From Sandaracinaceae bacterium (GTDB lineage Bacteria > Myxococcota_A > Polyangia > Polyangiales > Sandaracinaceae), in NCBI GenBank assembly GCA_020633195.1, contig JACKEC010000017.1:1-64000 (forward strand): 64,000 nucleotides of DNA, read 5' to 3'. A program made the translations under genes and the position numbers. The notes beneath the pieces are model-generated. The model made no database searches and was not told the origin of the DNA. It saw nothing but the letters and a program-made list of their open reading frames with translations. How positions within the stretch are numbered: position 1 is the stretch's first letter; each line of letters starts with the position of its first letter. Below are positions 43,441 through 51,997 of this stretch, piece after piece.

Positions 43441-44742
43441 TCACTCACACGATCCACCGGTGGGAACACACTGCTGCGTGACCCCGGATCGCGTCCCGAT
43501 GGTCCTGCATTCGTAGCCGGCGCCGCAATCGCCACCGCCCGAGCACTCGCGGCCGCACATCGCGTAGCCGTCCGAGCGGAAGATGCAGAGGTCGCTCCCG
43601 CCGCCGCAGTCGCCGTGGCTGTCGCAGTAGGAGCACAGCCCGCCGTCCGAGGCGCACGCCGGCGCGGTGTGCGTGCTCGGGATGATGCAGTCGGCGTGAC
43701 CGTCGCGGTCGCGGTCCTCCTGGTCCTCGCAGCAGTCGTGGTTGAAGTAGAAGTAGCGGCAGCCGCAGGCGGTGTCCGGGCGGTCGACGAGGCCCGACGC
43801 GGTCACCCGAGGCTCGACGCAGCGACCCCAGCTTCCGTCAGGCAAGCAGGTTTGCTTACCCCAGGAGCAGTACGTCGCGTCGTCACACCACCGCTCGACG
43901 CCCGGCACGCACTCGCCGCGGCCCGTGTCCGGGATGTCCGGCTGGTCCGGGGTGCAGATGCGGAACTCGTCGCCGAAGTGACAGTCCCAGTCGCCGCCGC
44001 CCCCGCCGTCCGGGTAGTCCGGGGTGTCGTCCGAGCAGACCACGAACTCGCCCTGGAGCTCGCAGTTCCACTCACCGCCGCCGCCGCCGTCCGGGATGTC
44101 GTTGCCGTGGCGCCGGCAGTAGGTCGTCCCGTTCTGATCCCAGCAGGCCCACTCGCCGTCGTCGGGGACGTCCGGGTTGTTGTTGCGGCACTCGGTCGAG
44201 CCGTCACCCGGGTCGTAGCAGCTCCACCCGCCGCCGTCGCCGGGGCCACCGCCGCCGGGGATGGTGTCGCAGACGCGGAACTCGTCCTCGAACCAGCAGT
44301 TGTACGGGCCGCCCGCGCCGCCGTCGGGGTAGCTCGGCGTCGTGTCCGTGCAGACCACCAGGTCACCCTGGAGCTCGCAGTTCCACGCGTCGCCGCCGCC
44401 CCCGTCGGGGAAGTCGCCGTGGCGGGAGCAGACCGTGCTGCCGTCCACGTCCTCGCAGTCCCAGTCCCCGCCGTCCGGGTAGTCCGGGCCGGGGTTGATG
44501 CAGTGCTTCCGGTCGTTGGGCTGGTCCTCGCAGATCCAGTAGTCCGGGCACTCGTAGAGGCTGCAGTCCCCTCCGATCGCGCAGTCCGGGTCCGCCGGGC
44601 ACACCGGCGTGGGGACCTCTCCGATGTCCCCCTCGTCGGGTTGGCCGAAGCGGTCCCCCGTTCCGGTGCCGAAGCCGCCGACGCACGCGGGGAGCGCGAG
44701 GGAGGCGATGAACACGAAGCAGAGCTGACGAATCGGGCGCAT
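43441..44742 (-). CDS. Repeat-rich Cys/Gly/Asp lipoprotein
   Basis: The 433-residue protein has a lipoprotein signal (LALPAC). The middle (about 85-280) is built of imperfect repeats of roughly 25-30 residues, with a Trp-x-Cys strand, an acidic turn, a second Cys and a 'PDGGGG' linker ('WNCELQGDLVVC', 'YNCWFEDEFRVC', 'WNCELQGEFVVC', 'WDCHFGDEFRIC'). The C-terminal part has Cys-rich modules including 'RDRDGHADC', a possible Ca-binding loop. It is probably surface exposed. A GAGGAG Shine-Dalgarno precedes the ATG. It shares an operon with the degenerate metzincin gene and is divergent from the intact metzincin gene. Confidence 0.8.
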   Translation of the reverse strand: MRPIRQLCFVFIASLALPACVGGFGTGTGDRFGQPDEGDIGEVPTPVCPADPDCAIGGDCSLYECPDYWICEDQPNDRKHCINPGPDYPDGGDWDCEDVDGSTVCSRHGDFPDGGGGDAWNCELQGDLVVCTDTTPSYPDGGAGGPYNCWFEDEFRVCDTIPGGGGPGDGGGWSCYDPGDGSTECRNNNPDVPDDGEWACWDQNGTTYCRRHGNDIPDGGGGGEWNCELQGEFVVCSDDTPDYPDGGGGGDWDCHFGDEFRICTPDQPDIPDTGRGECVPGVERWCDDATYCSWGKQTCLPDGSWGRCVEPRVTASGLVDRPDTACGCRYFYFNHDCCEDQEDRDRDGHADCIIPSTHTAPACASDGGLCSYCDSHGDCGGGSDLCIFRSDGYAMCGRECSGGGDCGAGYECRTIGTRSGVTQQCVPTGGSCE

Positions 44743-44900
44743 GGTGTGGTCTCCTCGGAGGGGGTGTTGTGCAGGGTCCGTGCCGCGCTGGGTGTCGGCT
44801 GCGATCCGGCTCCTCGAGTCGCCGCCGGGAGCGCGCCGTGTTCCCGCAGTCCCCAGCGGCGTTCCCGCCGCGGTTACAGCCCTCGGAGCCGAACGCGCGC

Positions 44901-44906
44901 TATGCT
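44901..44906 (+). promoter_or_regulatory. Candidate -10 box of the metzincin gene
   Basis: TATGCT ends 6 nt before the GTG at 44913, consistent with a leaderless transcript. The remaining divergent gap (44743-44900) shows no other feature I can support. Confidence 0.45.
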
Positions 44907-44912
44907 GTCGCC

Positions 44913-45707
44913 GTGGTGCGCGTCGCCCTGGCGTTGGTGATCACGAGCCTGCTGGCGCCCGCGAGCGCGCGCGCCTTCGAGCGCACGCGGGTCGACACCG
45001 ACCCGGACAAGGCGCTCTTCTGGCAGTTCCGGACGGTGCTCCTGCACCCGGCGTACGACACCTCCGAGGACGTCGGGCCCGCCGCCGTCGAGTCGGCGCT
45101 GGCGCGCTCGATCACGACCTGGAACCAGGCGGCGATCGGGTGCAGCGACCTCCGCCTCGTCGACGACGGATACCCGACGGGCCTGACCACGAACCTCACC
45201 GGCGGTCGCCCCGACATGGACAACCGGATCGTCTGGCGCGAGGACGACTGGCCGGCCGAGGTGTCCGGCGCGACCCTCGCGCTGACGACCCTGGTCTACC
45301 GCCGCTCGACCGGTGAGATCGAGGACGCCGACATCGACCTCAACGGGTTCAACCACACGTTCACCGACACCGACGACCCCGCCCTGGTGAACACAGATGT
45401 GGAAAACACGTTGACGCACGAGCTCGGCCACCTCATCGGCCTCGCGCACGTCGACGACCCGGAGGCGACCATGTACGGGCTGAGCCTCCCCGGCGATCTC
45501 GACAAGCGGACCCTCGCCGCCGACGACCGCGACGGGCTCTGCTGGATTTACCCGGAGGGGCGGCTCAGCCCGAGCGCGCCCCGCATCCCGGGCGGCAACC
45601 TCATGGGCGGGTGCGCCGCCGCGCCGCGGCCCTCGAACGCCGCGCCGGTCGGCCTCCTCAGCCTGGCGCTGCTGCTTCTTCGACGAAGGCGCGCAGCTCG
45701 GCGATGA
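44913..45707 (+). CDS. Secreted metzincin (matrixin-like) metalloprotease
   Basis: The 264-residue precursor has a signal peptide (about 1-22, ending ASARA). Its metalloprotease domain has the full zinc motif HELGHLIGLAH, with three His ligands, the catalytic Glu and the metzincin Gly, and 'DPEATMYG' as the Met-turn. An N-terminal segment ('AVESALARSITTWNQAAIGC') matches matrixin strands. The C-terminus has a Gly/Cys junction, a membrane segment and an Arg cluster, a MYXO-CTERM-like sorting tail. It probably digests extracellular protein or processes surface proteins. The GTG at 44913 is supported by the -10 box; GTG 44916 is also possible. The 3' end overlaps the convergent Hpt-REC gene by 50 nt. 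Confidence 0.85.
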   Translation: MVRVALALVITSLLAPASARAFERTRVDTDPDKALFWQFRTVLLHPAYDTSEDVGPAAVESALARSITTWNQAAIGCSDLRLVDDGYPTGLTTNLTGGRPDMDNRIVWREDDWPAEVSGATLALTTLVYRRSTGEIEDADIDLNGFNHTFTDTDDPALVNTDVENTLTHELGHLIGLAHVDDPEATMYGLSLPGDLDKRTLAADDRDGLCWIYPEGRLSPSAPRIPGGNLMGGCAAAPRPSNAAPVGLLSLALLLLRRRRAARR

Positions 45708-46407
45708 GGCTGCCAGGGCGGAACGGCTTCCGCATCCATCGCAGGCGCGCGTCGTCGGGCAGGCACCACCCGAGCTCCTCGGCGCTCGCGGCGCTCAGGA
45801 TGACGACGGGGACGCGGTCGCCGCACCGCTCGCGGACGCCTCGGTAGAAGGTGAGCCCGTCCATGTCCGGCATCATCGCGTCGACGATCACGAGGTCGAT
45901 CGGCGCGGCGAGGATCCGCTGCATCGCCTGCGCCGGGTCCTCGAGCACCTCGGCCTCGCAGCCCCCGGCCGTCTTCAGGGTGATCTCGAGGAGGCGCCGG
46001 GTGGAGGACTCGTCGTCGAGCGCGACGACGCGCCAACCGAGCGCGTCGGCCGCCTTCGTCGCCGCCGGCGCCGCCTCGGCCGGGGGCTTCGCGGCCGCCC
46101 CCGCGCCCGCGCTCTCGGCCGCCTTGGCCAGCCGCCGGGCGCCCTCGACCACGACCATCGTCGAGGCGCCCGCGGTGATCGCCGCCTCGAGCCGCCCCGC
46201 GCGATCGGTGAGCCCCTGATGACCGGCGCTCCCCGCGATGCCCCGCAGCTTGTGGGCGAGGCGCTTGATCTCGTCCCGAGCCGGCTCCTCGCCCCGGTCG
46301 AGGCGCGCCGCCGCGTCGCAGAGCGCGGCCGCGCGATCGGCGAACCCCGCCTCGGTCTTGGCGTGCAGCGCGGCGAGCCGCGCCTCGAGCTCGGAGAGCT
46401 TGCTCAT
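45658..46407 (-). CDS. Hpt-receiver phosphorelay protein
   Basis: The 249-residue protein has an N-terminal histidine phosphotransfer domain with phosphoacceptor His52 ('RLAHKLRGIAGSAG'). An Ala/Pro linker (about 98-122) and a C-terminal receiver domain follow, with the acidic pair Asp131/132, phosphoacceptor Asp176 ('VIVDAMMPDMDG') and Lys in 'RKPFRP'. No output domain is present, so it relays phosphate between partners. No histidine kinase gene is in the window. It is divergent from a kinase-receiver gene, which suggests joint regulation. Confidence 0.87.
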   Translation of the reverse strand: MSKLSELEARLAALHAKTEAGFADRAAALCDAAARLDRGEEPARDEIKRLAHKLRGIAGSAGHQGLTDRAGRLEAAITAGASTMVVVEGARRLAKAAESAGAGAAAKPPAEAAPAATKAADALGWRVVALDDESSTRRLLEITLKTAGGCEAEVLEDPAQAMQRILAAPIDLVIVDAMMPDMDGLTFYRGVRERCGDRVPVVILSAASAEELGWCLPDDARLRWMRKPFRPGSLIAELRAFVEEAAAPG

Positions 46408-46437
46408 GCCTCCCTCGAAGGATCCTCCAGAAGTGCC

Positions 46438-46453
46438 AAATCTTGCAGGATTT
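46438..46453. promoter_or_regulatory. AT-rich inverted repeat between the two signalling genes
   Basis: AAATC (46438-46442) and GATTT (46449-46453) flank TTGCAG. In this GC-rich window the AT-rich palindrome stands out, and it sits centrally in the 77-nt divergent gap. It could be an operator or part of overlapping promoters. Confidence 0.35.
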
Positions 46454-46484
46454 ATCGCGCGCAGGCACGCTGAGGCGACGCTCG

Positions 46485-47795
46485 ATGAGCCAGTCTGGTC
46501 TCCCCGACCCCCCCACGATTCCTCCTCCGCATCGGAGCGCGCCGCCCTCGATCCCCCCGGGGATCGGCGTCGGGACGGTGCTCGATCGCAAGTACGAGAT
46601 CGTCGAGAGCCTCGGCGAGGGCGCGATGGGCGTGGTCTTCCTCGGCCGCGACCTGCAGCTCGAGCGCAAGGTCGCGATCAAGTTCATCCAGCCCGAGATG
46701 GTGCAGAGCGACGAGGCCCACGAGCGCTTCCTGCTCGAGGCCCGCGCGATGGCCCGGGTGAAGCACGTCAACGTCGTCGACATCTACGCCTACGGCGAGT
46801 TCGCTCGCGCGCCGTACTTCGTCATGGAGTACGTGCCCGGGGTCACCGCGTTCGAGTGGATGGAGGACCACGGCCGGCCGCACCTCTCGGTCGACGAGGC
46901 GATCGGGATCCTCGACCAGACCTGCCGCGGCATCGCCGCCATCCACGCGGCCGGCGCGGTGCACCGCGACCTCAAGCCGACGAACGTCCTCATCGGGCCG
47001 GCGTTCCGCGTGTGCGTGATGGACCTCGGGCTCTCGAAGGTGCTCGACCGGCCGGCGAGCGCCCCCAAGGACACGGTGAGCGGGACGCCCGCGTACATGG
47101 CGCCGGAGGTCGTGCTCGGCACGCCGCTCGACGCCGAGCTCGAGCAGCAGGCCGACGTCTACGCGCTCGGCGTGATGGCGTTCGAGATGATCACGGGGCG
47201 CCTGCCGTTCACCCACGTGAGCCCGACCGAGATGATGCTCGCGCACGTCGAGCAGCAGCCGCCGGTGCCGAGCGAGCTGCGCAACGATCTGCCCGAGGCG
47301 TTCGACGCGGTCATCCTCGGCGCGCTCGCCAAGAACCCGCGCGAGCGCACGCGCGGCGCCGAGGCCTTCCGCCGCGCGCTGCTCGGCGCGCGCGAGAGCG
47401 TGAGCTCGGCCAAGGCGTCGCTGCGGATCCTGATCGCGGACGACGACGACGACTTCCGCGACCTCGTCGAGGAGACCCTCCGCTACGCGTTCGACGGGGC
47501 CGAGATCGTCACCGTCGCCGACGGCGAGGCGGCGGTCCGCGCCGCGGAGGCCGGCCCCGTCTCGCTCGCGGTCATCGACCTCGACATGCCGCGCATGAAC
47601 GGCGTGGAGGTCACCGCCGCGTTCCGCGCGACCCCGCACCTCGAGAAGACCCCGATCCTCGTGGTGACCGCCACCGGCGGCGCGCCCGACTGGCGCCTCC
47701 TGCAGTCGCTCGGCGCCGACGGCTTCGTCGTGAAGCCCATCGACCCGGTCAGCCTCATCGCGCTCGCGCGTCGGACGCTCGCGCCCGATCGTTGA
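46485..47795 (+). CDS. Serine/threonine kinase-receiver fusion protein
   Basis: The 436-residue protein has a proline-rich N-terminus (about 1-30) and a Hanks-type kinase domain (about 35-300). The domain has Gly loop 'LGEGAMGVVFLG', Lys66 ('VAIKF'), HRD (160-162, 'HRDLKPTN') and DLG instead of DFG (180-182). A C-terminal receiver domain (about 316-436) has the acidic cluster 'ADDDDDF', phosphoacceptor Asp in 'VIDLDMPRMNG' and Lys in 'VVKPID'. There is no membrane segment. This directly joins Ser/Thr kinase and two-component signalling: phosphorylation of the receiver could gate the kinase. The ATG at 46485 was chosen. Confidence 0.9.
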   Translation: MSQSGLPDPPTIPPPHRSAPPSIPPGIGVGTVLDRKYEIVESLGEGAMGVVFLGRDLQLERKVAIKFIQPEMVQSDEAHERFLLEARAMARVKHVNVVDIYAYGEFARAPYFVMEYVPGVTAFEWMEDHGRPHLSVDEAIGILDQTCRGIAAIHAAGAVHRDLKPTNVLIGPAFRVCVMDLGLSKVLDRPASAPKDTVSGTPAYMAPEVVLGTPLDAELEQQADVYALGVMAFEMITGRLPFTHVSPTEMMLAHVEQQPPVPSELRNDLPEAFDAVILGALAKNPRERTRGAEAFRRALLGARESVSSAKASLRILIADDDDDFRDLVEETLRYAFDGAEIVTVADGEAAVRAAEAGPVSLAVIDLDMPRMNGVEVTAAFRATPHLEKTPILVVTATGGAPDWRLLQSLGADGFVVKPIDPVSLIALARRTLAPDR

Positions 47796-47826
47796 TCGCA
47801 ATTGGCGGCCCCCGCGACGCCGTGCG

Positions 47827-48297
47827 TCACCGCGCGGCGGAGAGGTGCGTGATCGCGATCGCGAGCGCGTCGGTCGCGTCCGCGCCGAGCGCCTGGTCGA
47901 GGTGGAGCATCGCGCTCACGAGCCGGCCGAGCTGCTTCTTGTCGGCCGCGCCGCGCCCCGCGACGGTGCGCTTCACGAGCGCCGGGGGGTACTCGCCGAG
48001 CCCGAGGCCGCGCCGCGCGACGAGCAGCAGCACCACGCCGCGCACGTGGCCGAGCTTGATCGCCGCGTTCGGGTACTTCGCGAAGAACACGTCCTCGACC
48101 GCCACCGCGTGCGGCTGATGCTCGGTGATCAGCGCGTCGAGCCGGTCGTAGACGATCTCGAGCCGGTCCGCGAGCGGGGCCTTCTCGTCGAGCTTGATCA
48201 CGCCCGCGCCGACGCCGCGCAGGCCCCCGCGGGTCCGCTCGACGACGCCCCAGCCGGTGCGTCGCGTGCCCGGGTCCACGCCGAGGACGCGGGTCAA
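47827..48297 (-). CDS. ruvC: Holliday junction resolvase RuvC
   Basis: RuvC is the endonuclease that cuts Holliday junctions after RuvAB migration. The 156-residue protein has the RNase H-like core with acidic residues in 'VLGVDPGTRRTGWG', 'VAVEDVFFAKYP' and 'GADATDALAIAITH', and the family 'GHVRGVVLLL' segment. The start is TTG at 48297, overlapping the stop of the YebC-family gene by 4 nt (TTGA), so translation is coupled. ruvAB is 20 kb away. Confidence 0.93.
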   Translation of the reverse strand: MTRVLGVDPGTRRTGWGVVERTRGGLRGVGAGVIKLDEKAPLADRLEIVYDRLDALITEHQPHAVAVEDVFFAKYPNAAIKLGHVRGVVLLLVARRGLGLGEYPPALVKRTVAGRGAADKKQLGRLVSAMLHLDQALGADATDALAIAITHLSAAR

Positions 48298-49043
48298 GCG
48301 TCGAGCTCGGCGATCAGCTCCTCGGACGGAGTGAAGTCGCTGTAGACGTTCTGCACGTCGTCGTGATCGTCGAGCGCCTCGAGCAGGCCGACGTTGGTCT
48401 TGCCCTCCTCGCCGCCGAGCTCCTTGTCGAGCTTCGCGATCTGCTCGAGCTTGCTGCCGGACACCGGGATGCCCGCGGCGTCGATCGCGTCCCGCACCAC
48501 GTCGAGGTCGGTGCGGTCGGTGGTGACCACCCACTGCTCGTCCTCGCCGCGCAGATCTTCCGCGCCCGCGCCGACCGCGATCTCGAACAGCTGCTCCTCG
48601 GTCGCCGCGTCCCGCGCGACGCGGACGACGCCCTTCTGATCGAACGCCCACCCCGCGGAGCCGACCTGACCCATCTGCCCGCCGTTGCGCTCGAACACCT
48701 TGCGCACCTCGGCGGACGTCCGGTTGCGGTTGTCGGTGAGCACCTCGACGAGCACGAGCGTCCCGCCCGCGCCGACCCCCTCGTAGGTGAGCTCCTCGTA
48801 GCTGACGCCCTCGAGCTCCCCGGTGCCCTTCTTGATCGCGCGGTCGATGTTGTCGGCGGGCATGTTGATGGAGCGCGCCTCGTCGATCGCGCGCCGCAGC
48901 CGCGGGTTGCCGCCGGGATCGCCGCCGCCGAACCGGGCCGCGATCGTCAGCTCCTTGATCACCTTCGTGAACATCTTGCTGCGCTTGACGTCCTGCCGGC
49001 CCTTGCGGTGCTTGATGCTCGACCATTTGTTGTGCCCGCTCAT
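48294..49043 (-). CDS. yebC: YebC/TACO1-family protein
   Basis: The 249-residue protein has the invariant N-terminus 'SGHNKWSSIKHRKGRQDVKR' and the family segments 'NMPADNIDRAIKKGTGE', 'YEGVGAGGTLVLVE' and 'VLTDNRNRTSAEVRKVF'. YebC-family proteins act as transcription regulators or, as described for some members, help ribosomes through proline stretches. Its position directly upstream of ruvC is a common bacterial arrangement. A GAGGAG Shine-Dalgarno precedes the ATG at 49043. Confidence 0.95.
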   Translation of the reverse strand: MSGHNKWSSIKHRKGRQDVKRSKMFTKVIKELTIAARFGGGDPGGNPRLRRAIDEARSINMPADNIDRAIKKGTGELEGVSYEELTYEGVGAGGTLVLVEVLTDNRNRTSAEVRKVFERNGGQMGQVGSAGWAFDQKGVVRVARDAATEEQLFEIAVGAGAEDLRGEDEQWVVTTDRTDLDVVRDAIDAAGIPVSGSKLEQIAKLDKELGGEEGKTNVGLLEALDDHDDVQNVYSDFTPSEELIAELDA

Positions 49044-49110
49044 GGCGCTCTCCTCGGAGGCCGGAAAATAGGGAGGCCATGGGCGCCGCGTCAACCGCGG
49101 GCCGGCGTGA

Positions 49111-49116
49111 TATGAC
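49111..49116 (+). promoter_or_regulatory. Candidate -10 box of the amidase-purT operon
   Basis: TATGAC ends 6 nt before the ATG at 49123, with no Shine-Dalgarno sequence. Confidence 0.4.
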
Positions 49117-49122
49117 GGCGCC

Positions 49123-50796
49123 ATGTTCGAGCTGCCTCCCGCGCCGCGCATGAGCGGCGGTCTCCTTCGCTCGGTGGTCGCCGCGACCGCGGCCGAGCCC
49201 GTGCGGCGCGCGCTCGCCGCGATCATGCGCAAGGACCTCGGGATCGAGGCGGCGCTGGCGCTGCCCGCGTCCTCGCGCGATCGGATGCCGCTGTCGTGCG
49301 CGGTGGTCGCGGGGCGGCCGCCGAGGGACGGCGCGTCCGAGGACCTGCCGATCCCCGACGCGCCCACCGCGATCCCGAGCGCCGCGACCTGGCACGCGCG
49401 TTACGCGGCGGGCGACACGAACCCCGTCGAGGCGACCGAGCGCGCGATCGCCGAGGCCCGGCGCCTCGCGAGCGCGCGCCCGACCTTGAGCTGCATGACG
49501 CACATCGACGACGGCGGGGCGCTGCGCGACGCGAAGGCGAGCGCCGCCCGCTGGGCGAAGGGCGAGCCCCTCGGCCCGCTCGACGGCGTCGTCGTGCCCA
49601 TCAAGGAAGAGGTCGACATCGAGGGCTCCGCGAACCGCCTCGGCACCGCGTTCATCGAGCCGTCGACCGACGCCCGCGACGCGACCTGCGTGGCGCGGCT
49701 GCGCGCCGCGGGCGCGATCATCCTCGGCCAGACGATCATGACCGAGATGGGCATGTCGCCCCTCGGCGGCAACACCCAGCGGCCGATGCCGCGCAACGCG
49801 CACGCGATCGATCGCCTCGCGGGCGGCAGCTCGACGGGGAGCGGCGTCGCGGTCGCGTCCGGGCTCGCGCCGGTCGCGCTCGGCAGCGACGGCGGCGGCT
49901 CGGTCCGCATCCCCGCGTGCTTCAACGGCCTGTTCGGGATCAAGCCCACCTTCGGCCGCATCTCGCGCCACGGCGACGGCTTCGACGGGACCATGGATCA
50001 CCTCGGCCCGATCGGCGCGTCCGCGCGCGACCTCGCGATCTTCCTCGAGATCGCGGGCGGCGAGGACCCGCTCGACGAGCTCACGCGCGGGACGCCGGCG
50101 ATCGCGCCGGGCTCCCTCGTCGCGTCGCTCGGTCGCGGGGTGCGCGGCCTGCGGATCGGCGTGCTGACCCAGGAGCTCGCCGCCGCCGAGGTCGCCGTGC
50201 AGGACGCCTGCGCCGACGCGCTCGACGCGCTCGAGGCCGACGGGGCGACGCTCGTCGACGTCGAGCTCCCGCTCCTCGAGCACGCCGCGGGCATCGGCTA
50301 CCTGACCATCGGCATCGAGACGTACACCGCGCTGCTCGACGCGCGCCGCGATCACTTCGCGCAGATGGGCCCCGACCTCCAGCTCCTCATGCGGCTCGTG
50401 TCGACGTTCGGGGCGGGCGACTACCTCGACGCGCAGGGCCTGCGCGCGCAGCTGCGCCGCCAGGCCGCCGAGGCGCTCGGCGAGTACGACGTGCTCGTGA
50501 TGCCGACCACGGTCTCGGTCGCCCCCGAGGTCACCGCGCTCGATCTCGAGGCGGGCTTCGCCGACACCCCCGCGCTGCACGGCGCGTGTCGCTTCGCGTT
50601 CCTCGGCAACCTCACGGGCCTGCCCTGCGCGACCGCGCCGGTCGGCTCGGGCGAGGCGGGGCTGCCCGTGGGCCTTCAGGTCGTCGGCGACGCGTTCGAC
50701 GAGGCGACCGTCCTCTCCGTCCTCGCGCACCTCGAGCGCGTCGGCGCCGCGTCCGTCCGCGCCCCGCGCGTCCCCGTCTACCCCCTCGGCAAGTGA
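49123..50796 (+). CDS. Amidase-signature family hydrolase
   Basis: The 557-residue protein has the Ser-cisSer-Lys amidase core: Lys in 'VPIKEEVDIEG', the Gly/Ser-rich signature 'AGGSSTGSGVAVASG' and the nucleophile segment 'GSDGGGSVRIPACF'. About 90 extra residues precede the domain. Members hydrolyse diverse amides or act in tRNA amidation; no GatB or GatC gene is nearby, so a free-standing amidase is more likely. It is 7 nt upstream of purT and probably co-transcribed with it. Confidence 0.88.
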   Translation: MFELPPAPRMSGGLLRSVVAATAAEPVRRALAAIMRKDLGIEAALALPASSRDRMPLSCAVVAGRPPRDGASEDLPIPDAPTAIPSAATWHARYAAGDTNPVEATERAIAEARRLASARPTLSCMTHIDDGGALRDAKASAARWAKGEPLGPLDGVVVPIKEEVDIEGSANRLGTAFIEPSTDARDATCVARLRAAGAIILGQTIMTEMGMSPLGGNTQRPMPRNAHAIDRLAGGSSTGSGVAVASGLAPVALGSDGGGSVRIPACFNGLFGIKPTFGRISRHGDGFDGTMDHLGPIGASARDLAIFLEIAGGEDPLDELTRGTPAIAPGSLVASLGRGVRGLRIGVLTQELAAAEVAVQDACADALDALEADGATLVDVELPLLEHAAGIGYLTIGIETYTALLDARRDHFAQMGPDLQLLMRLVSTFGAGDYLDAQGLRAQLRRQAAEALGEYDVLVMPTTVSVAPEVTALDLEAGFADTPALHGACRFAFLGNLTGLPCATAPVGSGEAGLPVGLQVVGDAFDEATVLSVLAHLERVGAASVRAPRVPVYPLGK

Positions 50797-50803
50797 GCCG
50801 CTC

Positions 50804-51988
50804 ATGACCACGATCGGAACCGCCCGCACCGCCTCCGCGACCAAGGTCCTCCTGCTCGGCTCCGGGGAGCTCGGCAAGGAGGTCGCGATCGAGCTCATGC
50901 GCTACGGCGTCGAGGTCGTCGCCGTCGACCGCTACGCGAACGCGCCCGCGATGCAGGTCGCGCACGCGTCGCACGTGCTCCCCATGACCGACGGCGCGAA
51001 GCTCCGCGCGATCATCGAGGCGGAGAAGCCCGATCTCGTCGTCCCCGAGATCGAGGCGATCGCGACCGACACGCTGCTCGAGCTCGAGCGCGAGGGCTTC
51101 ACCGTGATCCCCACCGCGCGCGCCGCGCGGCTCACGATGGACCGCGAGGGCATCCGCCGGCTCGCCGCCGAGGAGCTGGGGCTGCGCACGTCGCCTTACC
51201 GCTTCGCGGGCACCGAGGCCGAGTACCGCGACGCGGTCGCCGCGATCGGCCTGCCGTGCGTCGTGAAGCCGGTGATGAGCTCGTCCGGCAAGGGACAAAG
51301 CACCTTGCGTACGACAGATGACGTCGAGCGCGGCTTCGCGTTCGCGAACGAGCAGGCCCGCGGCGGCGCCGGCCGGGTCATCGTCGAGGGCTTCGTCGAC
51401 TTCGACTACGAGATCACGCTCCTCACGGTGCGCCACGCGGGCGGCACGACGTTCTGCGCGCCGGTCGGGCACCGGCAGGTGAGCGGCGACTACGTCGAGA
51501 GCTGGCAGCCGCAGCCGATGTCGGACGCGGCGCGGGCGGAGGCCGAGCGGATGGCCGCGGCGGTGACCGAGGCGCTCGGCGGCCGCGGCCTCTTCGGGGT
51601 CGAGCTCTTCGTGAAGGGCGACACCGTGTGGTTCAGCGAGGTGTCGCCGCGGCCGCACGACACCGGCATGGTCACGATGATCTCGCAGGACCTCAGCGAG
51701 TTCGCGCTGCACGCGCGCGCGATCCTCGGCCTCCCGATCCCGGAGCCGCTCCGCCAGCACGGGCCGAGCGCCTCCGCGGTGATCCTCGTCGCGGGCGACT
51801 CGGACGCCCCGACGTTCGAAGACGTGGAGCGGGCGCTCGTCGAGCCCGACACGCAGCTGCGCCTCTTCGGCAAGCCCGAGGTCCGCGGCCACCGCCGGCT
51901 CGGCGTCGCGCTCGCGCGCGCGGGATCGATCGACGAGGCGCGCGCCAAGGCGGAGCGCGCCGCGGCCGCCGTCCGGGTCGTGCTCTGA
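50804..51988 (+). CDS. purT: Formate-dependent phosphoribosylglycinamide formyltransferase
   Basis: PurT makes formyl-GAR in purine synthesis from formate and ATP. The 394-residue ATP-grasp protein has the N-terminal 'LLLGSGELGKEVAIELMRYG', the segment 'CVVKPVMSSSGKGQS', 'VIVEGFVDFDYEITLLTVRH' and the metal-binding 'FSEVSPRPHDTGMVT'. The length is normal. Its Shine-Dalgarno region is weak, which suggests coupling to the amidase gene just upstream. Confidence 0.95.
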   Translation: MTTIGTARTASATKVLLLGSGELGKEVAIELMRYGVEVVAVDRYANAPAMQVAHASHVLPMTDGAKLRAIIEAEKPDLVVPEIEAIATDTLLELEREGFTVIPTARAARLTMDREGIRRLAAEELGLRTSPYRFAGTEAEYRDAVAAIGLPCVVKPVMSSSGKGQSTLRTTDDVERGFAFANEQARGGAGRVIVEGFVDFDYEITLLTVRHAGGTTFCAPVGHRQVSGDYVESWQPQPMSDAARAEAERMAAAVTEALGGRGLFGVELFVKGDTVWFSEVSPRPHDTGMVTMISQDLSEFALHARAILGLPIPEPLRQHGPSASAVILVAGDSDAPTFEDVERALVEPDTQLRLFGKPEVRGHRRLGVALARAGSIDEARAKAERAAAAVRVVL

Positions 51989-51997
51989 GACGGCCTC

